From: DASYUM01 sp036001225
Lineage (GTDB): Bacteria; Methylomirabilota; Methylomirabilia; Rokubacteriales; DASRDR01
Assembly (NCBI GenBank): GCA_036001225.1
Contig: DASYUM010000141.1
Location: forward strand, 1-10,959
Length of the DNA stretch: 10,959 bases
Reading direction: 5' to 3'
The notes below the pieces were generated by a model that did no database searches, was not told the origin of the DNA, and was given only the letters and a program-made list of their open reading frames with translations. Position numbers and translations under genes: made by a program. Numbering within the stretch: the first letter of the stretch is position 1; each line of letters begins with the position of its first letter. Shown in pieces: positions 1 to 5,903 of the stretch.

Positions 1-19
1 GCGCGGGCAAAGCCCGCGC
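1..19. other. perfect GC-rich stem-loop at left edge
   Basis: GCGCGGGC, a 3-nt AAA loop, and GCCCGCGC form a perfect 8-bp stem. It lies about 60 nt downstream of the mobA stop on the transcribed strand, where a terminator could be expected. The bases that would carry a U-tract are outside the window, so an intrinsic terminator cannot be confirmed. It may equally be coding sequence of the possible gene at 1-76. Confidence 0.35.
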
Positions 20-76
20 TCGGAGCGCTTCGACCTGGAGCGCGGAGATAATGCGAAGCGTACCGGCGTATTTCAT
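1..76 (-). CDS. possible 5' end of an unidentified gene running off the left edge
   Basis: An ATG at 74-76 lies 4 nt after the mobA stop codon, and the frame stays open for 25 codons to the window edge, beginning MKYAGTLRIISALQVEAL. The tight spacing to mobA would suit translational coupling. I see no clear Shine-Dalgarno, and I do not recognise the protein. The reading frame runs through a perfect GC-rich hairpin at 1-19, so the same bases could instead be the mobA terminator with no gene here. Third-position GC is somewhat lower than in the neighbouring genes. With only 25 codons visible this is a weak call. Confidence 0.3.
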   Translation of the reverse strand, partial: MKYAGTLRIISALQVEALRARALPA

Positions 77-80
77 CCCG

Positions 81-722
81 CTAAGGCCTCGGCGGGAGGC
101 TTTGCCCCGCGCCGACCGCCCCCGACCGCCGGGCCGTCCACACCGCCCGCGCCCGGGCGAGGTCCTCGGGCGTGTTCAGGTTCATGAAGGCCAGCTCCGG
201 GGCCTCGAACCGCGCCACGGTCTCGGCGGGGATTTGGCGGACGCGCACCTCGTCGAAGAACCCGGTGATCTTGAGCTGGCCGGCCCGCAGCCGGCGCTCC
301 ATCGCCGGCAGGCACGCCTTGCCGTAGATCGCGTGCAAGGGTTGCAGCTCGCCGGCCGCCTCCGGGATCACGACGTCGGCGTCGGCCGCCTGGGCGGCGA
401 GGTAGCCGAGCAAGGCGCTCGACAGGAACGGCATGTCGCAGGCGACGCAGAGGGCGGCGTCGCCGGCGACGGCCGCCAGCCCCGAGTAGATCCCCCCCAG
501 CGAACCCCCGTCGGGATAGACGTCGCCGACCATCGGGAGGCCCAGAAACGCGTACAGCCCGGGCGAGTTGGTGACGACCAGGCAGTCCGGGACGACCGTC
601 CCGAGCGTCTCCACGATGTGTTGGATGAGCGGCCGCTCACCGAAGGGGATCAGCGCTTTGGGCGATCCACCCATCCGCCGGCTCTTCCCCCCGGCGAGGA
701 TGACCCCGCTGACTCGCGGCAT
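81..722 (-). CDS. mobA: molybdenum cofactor guanylyltransferase (MobA-type)
   Basis: This 213-residue cytoplasmic nucleotidyltransferase is predicted to transfer GMP from GTP to Mo-molybdopterin, giving the bis-MGD cofactor of DMSO-reductase-family enzymes. The N terminus carries the Rossmann-like nucleotide signature GVILAGGKSRRMGG (6-19), followed by PKAL with the conserved lysine. A GGSLGGIYSGL segment (72-82) precedes CDMPFL (95-100), whose aspartate is the usual metal ligand. The C-terminal FMNLNTPEDL (179-188) is the family's closing motif. The length is normal (about 190-215). The ATG at 720-722 is the only start that keeps the signature intact; there is no Shine-Dalgarno, but a promoter-like element ends 11 nt upstream. 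A gap of 62 nt separates it from the tsaC-like gene, so it may be an independent transcript. Other MobA-like transferases (for example the MocA cytidylyltransferases) are less likely because of the NLNTPEDL ending. Confidence 0.9.
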   Translation of the reverse strand: MPRVSGVILAGGKSRRMGGSPKALIPFGERPLIQHIVETLGTVVPDCLVVTNSPGLYAFLGLPMVGDVYPDGGSLGGIYSGLAAVAGDAALCVACDMPFLSSALLGYLAAQAADADVVIPEAAGELQPLHAIYGKACLPAMERRLRAGQLKITGFFDEVRVRQIPAETVARFEAPELAFMNLNTPEDLARARAVWTARRSGAVGAGQSLPPRP

Positions 723-733
723 CGGACGGTGGC

Positions 734-762
734 ATCATACCACGCCGGGTGCGTCCCGTCAG
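734..762 (-). promoter_or_regulatory. predicted sigma-70-type promoter of mobA
   Basis: On the minus strand, CTGACG (757-762; four of six match TTGACA) is followed after exactly 17 bp by TATGAT (734-739; five of six match TATAAT). A TG one base before the hexamer gives an extended -10. The predicted transcription start, near 726-728, is only about 4-6 nt before the mobA ATG, so the mRNA would be nearly leaderless. That agrees with the missing Shine-Dalgarno. The match was made by eye. Confidence 0.5.
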
Positions 763-784
763 GAGGCGGCCCCGCGCTGGCGCC

Positions 785-1429
785 TCACCCGGCGAGATCC
801 TCCGGGGCGAGCGTCACCGCACCGGGGCGTACAACACGCGGCCGGCCGCCGCAGAGGTCGAGCACGGTGGACGCCGGGCCGCCCCGCGTCGGCCCGCCGT
901 CGAGGACGAGGTCCACCGCGTCGCCGAGGCCGGCCAGGACCTCGTCCGCCGTGCGCGGGGGCGGCGCGCCGTCGGGATTGGCGCTCGGCGCGGTGAGCGG
1001 CTGCCGCGTGGCGGCGACGAGTGCCCGGGCAACCGGGTGGCCAGGGATCCGCACCCCAACCGTCCCCGTCCCGGCCGTCAGGGCGGACGGTAGCTCGGGC
1101 CGGGCCGGCAAGATCAGGGTCAGCGGGCCCGGCCAGTAGCGCGCGATCAAGAGCTGGGCGCGCGCGGGGAGGCCCGCGACGACCGCGCTCGCCATCTCGA
1201 GCGAGTCCACCAGGACCAGCAGCGGCTTGTCGGCCGGGCGACCCTTGGCTCGGAACACCCGGCCGACCGCGTCGGCGTCGAACGCGTTGGCGCCGAGCCC
1301 GTAGAAAGTCTCGGTCGGAAAGGCGACCAGCCCGCCGGTCCGCAACAGGCTGGCGGCCGTGGCGAGGATGGCGGACGCGGGGGCCTCGGCATCCACCCGG
1401 ACCGTCCGGCCCGCCGGCGCCCCGGTCAT
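785..1429 (-). CDS. tsaC: L-threonylcarbamoyladenylate synthase (TsaC/Sua5/YwlC family)
   Basis: The 214-residue YrdC-fold protein is predicted to make threonylcarbamoyl-AMP from threonine, bicarbonate and ATP. This is the first step of the universal t6A37 modification of ANN-decoding tRNAs. Visible motifs are GGLVAFPTETFYGLGANA (32-49), the basic KGRPADKPL loop (63-70 region) that binds nucleotide and bicarbonate, WPGPLTLIL (99-107), VGVRIPGHP (124-132) and TAPSAN (146-151), with STVLDL (187-192) near the end. It is the short form without the extra C-terminal Sua5 domain. Its ATG overlaps the purE stop in an ATGA arrangement, so it is probably translated by re-initiation within the purD-purE transcript. 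No substitution in the key motifs is apparent. Confidence 0.92.
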   Translation of the reverse strand: MTGAPAGRTVRVDAEAPASAILATAASLLRTGGLVAFPTETFYGLGANAFDADAVGRVFRAKGRPADKPLLVLVDSLEMASAVVAGLPARAQLLIARYWPGPLTLILPARPELPSALTAGTGTVGVRIPGHPVARALVAATRQPLTAPSANPDGAPPPRTADEVLAGLGDAVDLVLDGGPTRGGPASTVLDLCGGRPRVVRPGAVTLAPEDLAG

Positions 1430-1962
1430 ACGTCGTCGGGAGGGCGGCCTCGCTTCATCGCCTCTTCGACCTTCTGCGCCCGGGCCTCCACCTCACGCGC
1501 CATCGCGCTCCGGTGTTCGGTCAGACGCCGGGCGAGGTCGGCATCGGCCACGGCCAGGATCTGGGCGGCCAGGATCCCGGCGTTGGCGGCTCCCGGCTTT
1601 CCGATGGCGACCGTCGCCACCGGCAGCCCCTTCGGCATCTGCACCATGGAAAGGAGCGAGTCGAGGCCGTTCAGGACCGAGGGAATCGGCACGCCGATGA
1701 CCGGCAGCGTCGTCTCCGCCGCGACGAACCCCGGCAGCGCCGCCGCGCCCCCCGCCCCCGCAATGAAGACGCGCACGCCGCGCCGCATCGCCTCGTGGAC
1801 CCAGCGGCGCGTCCGCTCGGGCGTGCGATGGGCAGAGGCCACGGTCAGCTCGCAGGGGATCTTCAGGGAGTCGAGGACCTTGACGGCCTCCTGGAGCACC
1901 TCGAGGTCGGCGTCGCTCCCAATGACGATGCCGACGCGAGGCTCGCGGCTTCCCTCGCTCAT
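1426..1962 (-). CDS. purE: N5-carboxyaminoimidazole ribonucleotide mutase
   Basis: The 178-residue enzyme interconverts N5-CAIR (class I) and CAIR in de novo purine synthesis. The phosphate/nucleotide loop is GSDADLEV (15-22), the catalytic histidine H46 lies in ASAHRTPE (43-50), and AGAGGAAALPG (68-78) and LDSLLSMVQMP (100-110) complete the active site. The class I-like stretch GKPGAANAGILAAQIL (121-136) follows, then a charged helical tail. Oddity: the usual GSxSD motif reads GSDAD, with alanine in place of the conserved serine (codon GCC; one base from TCC). The ATG at 1960-1962 is chosen because a GGGGGAG Shine-Dalgarno (1969-1975) lies 6 nt upstream and it overlaps the purD stop by 4 bp. 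The same frame is open far upstream, but that part is only a shadow of purD. No purK is beside it, unlike the common purEK pairing. Confidence 0.95.
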   Translation of the reverse strand: MSEGSREPRVGIVIGSDADLEVLQEAVKVLDSLKIPCELTVASAHRTPERTRRWVHEAMRRGVRVFIAGAGGAAALPGFVAAETTLPVIGVPIPSVLNGLDSLLSMVQMPKGLPVATVAIGKPGAANAGILAAQILAVADADLARRLTEHRSAMAREVEARAQKVEEAMKRGRPPDDV

Positions 1963-3245
1963 GGCTGGCTCCCCCGCCGGATCAGCGCCCGGCGACCGAT
2001 GTCGCGCCGGAAGTGCATCCCCTCGAAGCGGATCTCGCCGACTGCTGCGTAGGCGCGCGCGATCGCGGCGGGGATGTCCGCGCCGAGGGCGGTGACGCCG
2101 AGGACCCGGCCGCCCGCCGTCACCAGCCGGCCGTCGCGTCGCGCGGTGCCCGCGTGGAAGACCGTGACGCCGGAATGGCCCGCCGCCGCCTCGGTGCCCG
2201 TGATCGGATGCCCCGTGGTGTAGGCGCCCGGATAGCCGCCCGAAGCCAGGACCACGCAGACGGCGGCCTCGGGGCGCCACTCCACCGCGTCCGGCAAGCC
2301 CTTCCCCTCGGCCACCGCCCGGCAGAGCGGCAGGAGGTCGCCAGCCAGGCGGAGCATCAGCGGCTGGCACTCGGGGTCGCCGAAGCGGACGTTGTACTCG
2401 AGAAGCTTGGGCCCGTCGGCGGTCAGCATCAGCCCCGCGTAGAGGACGCCCCGATAGGGTCGGCCCTCGGCCGCCATCGCCCGGACGGAGGGGCGGATCA
2501 CGGTGTCGACGATCCGCGCCGCCAGGCCGCCGTCCAGAACCGGCGGCGGTGAGTAAGCCCCCATCCCTCCCGTGTTCGCCCCCTGATCGTCGTCGAACAC
2601 GGTCTTGTGATCCTGGGCCGCCGCCAGCGGACAGATCGCCTCGCCGTCGGTCAGGGCGAAGAACGACAGCTCCTCGCCCGCCAGCAGCTCCTCGATCACG
2701 ATCCGGGCGCCCGCGTCGCCGAACACCCGGCGCTCCAGCATGTCGGCGATCGCCTGGTCGGCGGCGGCGACGTCGCGGCAGACGACGGCGCCCTTCCCCG
2801 CCGCCAGGCCGTCGGCCTTGACCACGGCCTGCCCGCCCAGCTCGCGCACGAAGGCACGCGCCCGGGTCGGCTCGGCGAAGGTGTCGAAACGCGCGGTCGG
2901 GATCCCGTATCGCGCGAAGAGCCGCTTGGCGAAGACCTTGGAGCTCTCCAGCTCGGCGGCCGCTCGGGTCGGTCCGAAGGCCGCCAGCCCGCGCTCGGCG
3001 AACCGGTCCACCACGCCGAGCGCCAGCGGCACCTCGGGACCGACGATCGTGAGGTCGATCCGCTCCCGCTCGGCGAACGCCGCCAGCTCGTTGACGGCAT
3101 CAGAGGCGATCGCGACGCAGTGGGCGACCTCGACCATACCGGGGTTGCCGGGAGCGACGTAGAGGGCGTCGAGCACCGGGCTCTGAGCGAGCTTCCAGGA
3201 CAGCGCGTGCTCGCGCCCACCGCCGCCGACGAGCAGGACACGCAT
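1959..3245 (-). CDS. purD: phosphoribosylamine--glycine ligase (GAR synthetase)
   Basis: The 428-residue ATP-grasp ligase joins 5-phosphoribosylamine and glycine with ATP, step 2 of the purine pathway. Its length equals the E. coli enzyme (about 430). The N domain opens with VLLVGGGGREHAL (3-15) and includes APGNPG (31-36) and VGPEVPLALG (68-77). The ATP-grasp core shows SSKVFAKRL (101-109), VVKADGLAAGKGAVV (141-155) and EELLAGEELSFFALTDG (185-201). The family signature DHKTVFDDDQGANTGGMGAY spans 212-231, and EYNVRFGDPECQ (283-294) carries metal ligands. The C-terminal domain follows, with VVLASGGYPG (331-340). Its stop overlaps the purE start, and it lies 16 nt after the MerR-TPR gene, so it seems co-transcribed with ku rather than with purM-purN-purH. 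No obvious Shine-Dalgarno is present at the ATG. Confidence 0.96.
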   Translation of the reverse strand: MRVLLVGGGGREHALSWKLAQSPVLDALYVAPGNPGMVEVAHCVAIASDAVNELAAFAERERIDLTIVGPEVPLALGVVDRFAERGLAAFGPTRAAAELESSKVFAKRLFARYGIPTARFDTFAEPTRARAFVRELGGQAVVKADGLAAGKGAVVCRDVAAADQAIADMLERRVFGDAGARIVIEELLAGEELSFFALTDGEAICPLAAAQDHKTVFDDDQGANTGGMGAYSPPPVLDGGLAARIVDTVIRPSVRAMAAEGRPYRGVLYAGLMLTADGPKLLEYNVRFGDPECQPLMLRLAGDLLPLCRAVAEGKGLPDAVEWRPEAAVCVVLASGGYPGAYTTGHPITGTEAAAGHSGVTVFHAGTARRDGRLVTAGGRVLGVTALGADIPAAIARAYAAVGEIRFEGMHFRRDIGRRALIRRGSQP

Positions 3246-3261
3246 CAGCGCGGGCTCGGGG

Positions 3262-4137
3262 TCACGTCTCGGGTGGCCCGAAGGCGCGGGCCCGAGCGAT
3301 CTCCGCCCAGCGGCTGTCGGGGTCCAGCTCGACGTAGCGCCGCCAGTGGTGGCGGGCAGGATCGGCGTCCCCCCGCCGCTCGAGGGCCGAGGCCAGGTTG
3401 AAGTGGGCGTCCGCGTAGTCGGGACGGACTTCGAGAGCCCGGCGATACCAGGCGACGGCCTGGGCGAGGTCGGCGAGGTCGTCGTGGAGGGAACCCAGAT
3501 TGTAGGCCGCCTCGGCGCAGGTCGGATCGGCCGTCAGCGCGACCTCGTAGTGGCGGCGGGCATCCTCGTAGCGTCCCATCCGGTGATGGAGCAGCCCCAG
3601 GTTGTTCCAGGCCGCGGCGTTGTCGGGGCTGAGCGTGGTGACCCGCTGGTAGGCGTCCACGGCCCGCTCCCACTGGGCCGGGTCGCCGTCCCACTGAGAC
3701 GCCAGCTCGAACCAGCGGTCGGCCTCGCCCTCCGGCCGCGTCAACGGCCGCACGAGACCTCGGAGCGCGGTCTCCCGGGCCGCCTCGGCGAGCTCCTTCC
3801 CCGAGAACTCCATGACCATCTGGCCGGATGGCTCCAGCAGCTGCGAGTCCTTCTCGATCAGGACCTCGCCCGCCCGGACCGTGATCCGCAGCTCGGCCAG
3901 GGGCGCCTCGGACTCCGGGACCAGCCGGCGCAAGGCGTCCAGCGCGGTGCGGACCTGGCGAACGGTGAGGCCTTGCTCGAGGAGCGTCTTGGCGACGCGG
4001 AGGCTCACGACCTCGCGGAAGCTGTAGGAGCCCGGCTGCCCGACGGGGTGCAACAGGCCCAGCCGGCGGAGCTGGGCGGCCCGACGCGGGGTGAGGGCCA
4101 GGAGCCGGCTGACGTCCCGGTCCGTGAAGACCCACAC
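3262..4137 (-). CDS. MerR-type DNA-binding domain fused to TPR repeats
   Basis: The 291-residue protein combines an N-terminal MerR-like winged helix-turn-helix (about 1-72) with a C-terminal tetratricopeptide array (about 156-274). The MerR part shows FTDRDVSRLLALTPRRAAQL, then LRRLGLLHPVG and SYSFREVVSLRVAKTLLEQG, a weak but recognisable layout. About 80 residues link it to at least three TPR units, for example AAWNNLGLLHHRMGRYEDA (175-193), AAYNLGSLHDDLADLAQAV and AHFNLASALERRGDADPA. No signal peptide or membrane segment is seen. The likely role is a DNA-binding regulator or adaptor working through protein contacts; the target is unknown. The start is GTG (4135-4137), 12 nt after the ku stop; the Shine-Dalgarno is weak. 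A second long open frame over the same bases encodes low-complexity Pro/Arg/Gly sequence and is a shadow. Position between ku and purD suggests co-expression with Ku. Confidence 0.8.
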   Translation of the reverse strand: MWVFTDRDVSRLLALTPRRAAQLRRLGLLHPVGQPGSYSFREVVSLRVAKTLLEQGLTVRQVRTALDALRRLVPESEAPLAELRITVRAGEVLIEKDSQLLEPSGQMVMEFSGKELAEAARETALRGLVRPLTRPEGEADRWFELASQWDGDPAQWERAVDAYQRVTTLSPDNAAAWNNLGLLHHRMGRYEDARRHYEVALTADPTCAEAAYNLGSLHDDLADLAQAVAWYRRALEVRPDYADAHFNLASALERRGDADPARHHWRRYVELDPDSRWAEIARARAFGPPET

Positions 4138-4149
4138 CGTCCGAATCCG

Positions 4150-5010
4150 CTACTTCCGGGCGGTTTTCCGGGCCGGGCGTGCCTCGGCGACCGCGGCGCG
4201 CTTGGCCTTTCCCCCGGCGGCCGCTGGCGACCGCGCCTCGGCCTTCGACAGCGGCTTCTTCACCTGCTCGACGGACTGCCGCAACGCTTCCATCAGGTTC
4301 ACGACCTTGGCCGGCGCCGGCTGGGCAGGCGGCGCCGCGATCGGCCGGCCCTCGCTCTTGGCCTGGATCTGCTCGAGGAGCTTGGCCCGATACTCGTCGT
4401 GGTACTTGCCGGGCTCGAAGTCATGAGCCAGCGCGTCGATCAGCTTCACGGCCAGCTCGATCTCCTGCGGGGAGGGCTGGACCGTCTTCCAGCGCGCTTC
4501 GATCTCGCGCACCTCGTCGGCGTAGTAGAGGGTGTGGAGGACGAGCTTCCCTTCGGCCGCCCGCAGGAGGGCATGGTACTCGCGGGTGCCCATGACGAAC
4601 CGGACGACGGCCGCCTTGCCCGCCTCCTCGAGGGCGCCGAGGAGAACGTGATAGGCCCGCTCGCTCGCCTCCTGGGGCGCCGCGTAATAGGACCGCTCCA
4701 GGTAGATGGGATCGACGCTGGCCACGTCCACGAACTCCAGCACCTCCAGCGCCCGGGAGCCCTCGCGCTCAGCGGCCTCGAAATCGGCGTCGTCCATGAT
4801 GACGTAGCCGTCGAGCTTGTAGCCCTTGACGATCTCTCCGCGCTCGACGTCGCGCTCACAGGTCGGGCAGTAGAGCTTCTGCCTGAGGCGGGAATGGCAG
4901 ACCGCATGGAGCTGGTTGAAGGAGACCGTCTCCGGACGGGCTGCCACGTAAAGCTTGACCGGGATCGACACCAGCCCGAAGGTGACGACCCCGGTCCACA
5001 CGGACGCCAT
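4150..5010 (-). CDS. ku: bacterial Ku, DNA end-binding protein of NHEJ
   Basis: The 286-residue protein is predicted to form the homodimeric ring that binds double-strand DNA ends and recruits LigD. The start WTGVVTFGLVSIPVKLY (5-21) is the typical Ku N terminus. It is followed by FNQLHAVCHSRL (31-42), the CPTC pair (48-51) and EIVKGYKLDGYVIMDDADFE (59-78). The bridge/ring region includes ERSYYAAPQ (105-113), AYHVLLGALEEAGKAAVVRF, GTREYHALLR (141-150) and the LHTLYYADEVRE segment (158-169). Beyond about residue 220 the tail is Ala/Pro/Lys/Arg-rich (ending ARPARKTARK), as in bacterial Ku with basic DNA-binding or LigD-recruiting extensions. The ATG has a strong GAGGAGG (5016-5022) 5 nt upstream and a promoter-like element farther up. 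It appears to be the first gene of the ku-mobA unit. No ligD is present in the window. Confidence 0.95.
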   Translation of the reverse strand: MASVWTGVVTFGLVSIPVKLYVAARPETVSFNQLHAVCHSRLRQKLYCPTCERDVERGEIVKGYKLDGYVIMDDADFEAAEREGSRALEVLEFVDVASVDPIYLERSYYAAPQEASERAYHVLLGALEEAGKAAVVRFVMGTREYHALLRAAEGKLVLHTLYYADEVREIEARWKTVQPSPQEIELAVKLIDALAHDFEPGKYHDEYRAKLLEQIQAKSEGRPIAAPPAQPAPAKVVNLMEALRQSVEQVKKPLSKAEARSPAAAGGKAKRAAVAEARPARKTARK

Positions 5011-5068
5011 ATGCGCCTCCTCGAGAAGGGATCAGGCCCGTCCAGTGCTCCACGCGGGCGAGGCCTCC

Positions 5069-5097
5069 ATGATAGCAACCGGCCCCGGCGGCCGCAA
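5069..5097 (-). promoter_or_regulatory. predicted promoter of ku
   Basis: On the minus strand TTGCGG (5092-5097) is followed after 17 bp by TATCAT (5069-5074). A TG one base before the hexamer (TTGC-TATCAT) makes an extended -10. The expected transcription start is near 5062, leaving a leader of about 50 nt with the GAGGAGG ribosome binding site. The element sits in the roughly 90-bp gap after the membrane-protein stop. The -35 is only a half match, so the call is moderate. Confidence 0.45.
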
Positions 5098-5102
5098 ATT
5101 CG

Positions 5103-5543
5103 CTACGCGGGGGGCTTGGCGGAAGCGGCGGCCGTCCGGGGGCCATCGGCGGCGGCGAGGCGGGGGACGACGAAGGCCGAAAGGGTCGCGATGAGGAGGT
5201 ACATCATCGTCCAGTACGCGGTGAGAGCCCGGCCGGGCGCGCCCCGGCCGGCCAGCGCCAGCCCGGCGGTGACGAGGGCGTTGAGGCTCGCCGCCCCCAT
5301 CGAGAGGCGGAGGGGGATCGGGGTCAGCCGCCGGATGCGCAGGAGGCCCCCCACGCCGCGAAGGCCGGCAGCCGCGATCCGGCCCCCGGCCGCCCAGAAG
5401 CCGAGGATGCTGCCCGCGTGGAGCAGCCACGACCAGGGAGGGCCGGGGACGACGTCCGCGCCGGCGAGCAGGGCCAGGTGGAGCGCCAGGCTCGCGGCGA
5501 GGCCGGCGGCGGCGGTGATGAGAATCAGGCGATCGCGGGCGAT
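5103..5543 (-). CDS. small four-helix membrane protein, start codon uncertain
   Basis: The first conventional start in this frame is a GTG at 5352-5354, giving 83 residues with two hydrophobic segments: RLSMGAASLNALVTAGLALA, and a second ending LIATLSAFVVPRLAA. The frame is, however, open much farther upstream and that part is clearly membrane-like. From the ATC at 5541-5543 it reads IARDRLILITAAAGLAASLA, continues LHLALLAGADVV, and then LLHAGSILGFWAAG. This gives about 146 residues and four predicted helices (6-29, 38-52, 79-99, 107-129). No ATG, GTG or TTG exists upstream of the GTG in this frame. Start candidates are therefore ATC 5541, CTG 5526, ATT 5523, or an ATG lost by mutation or base-call error. 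The extended version would begin 13 nt after the preceding stop, normal operon spacing. I do not recognise the family. Confidence 0.5.
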   Translation of the reverse strand: MARDRLILITAAAGLAASLALHLALLAGADVVPGPPWSWLLHAGSILGFWAAGGRIAAAGLRGVGGLLRIRRLTPIPLRLSMGAASLNALVTAGLALAGRGAPGRALTAYWTMMYLLIATLSAFVVPRLAAADGPRTAAASAKPPA

Positions 5544-5556
5544 GGCGCGCGCTCGG

Positions 5557-5901
5557 TCAGACCCGTGGTGGCGGCGGGGGCGGCAAGGGCCACGGGAGGG
5601 CGTCGCTCCAGCCGTCGAGCACGGTCCGCGCCTGACGCTCCGGCGACGGACTCGGCGGCGTGGGAAACGGGACCGCCGGCCGGGGCGCCAGGTGGATCGG
5701 CTCGGGCCGGAGGATGTTTCGGAGCACGTAGTACCGGTTCATGAGCTCGCCCATGAACTTCCCGCCGCGGTCGTAGACGTCGTTTCCATCGAGCCAGCCC
5801 ACGTGCCGGCCGTAGCGGTCGTAGACGTCGTCGCCGGCCAGGAAGCCCCAGTACTTCCCGTCCCAGCGGAAAAGCGGCTCGCTGACGGTGACCGTGGCCA
5901 T
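5557..5901 (-). CDS. small protein with beta-hairpin YDR-G repeats and proline-rich tail
   Basis: The 114-residue protein reads WDGKYWGFLAGDDVYDRYG (13-31) followed by RHVGWLDGNDVYDRGGKFMG. This is two 16-residue repeats of the form GDDVYDRxGxxxG, encoded by a 17-bp perfect direct repeat at 5767-5783 and 5815-5831 (48-bp spacing). The pattern resembles small '4-fold beta flower' proteins, whose repeats alternate an aromatic, a turn and YD-x-x-G; this assignment is from memory of the pattern. Residues 66-114 are rich in proline and end PLPPPPPPRV. No signal peptide or membrane helix is seen. The ATG at 5899-5901 follows the purH stop by 2 nt, so the gene rides on the purM-purN-purH message. 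The frame is open over much of purH, but the upstream part is only a shadow. Function unknown. Confidence 0.75.
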   Translation of the reverse strand: MATVTVSEPLFRWDGKYWGFLAGDDVYDRYGRHVGWLDGNDVYDRGGKFMGELMNRYYVLRNILRPEPIHLAPRPAVPFPTPPSPSPERQARTVLDGWSDALPWPLPPPPPPRV

Positions 5902-5903
5902 GC

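Noticed and set aside
3245..4135. 296-codon minus-strand frame over the MerR-TPR gene
   Set aside because: Its product is Pro/Arg/Gly-rich low complexity, whereas the alternative frame encodes clear TPR and helix-turn-helix patterns.
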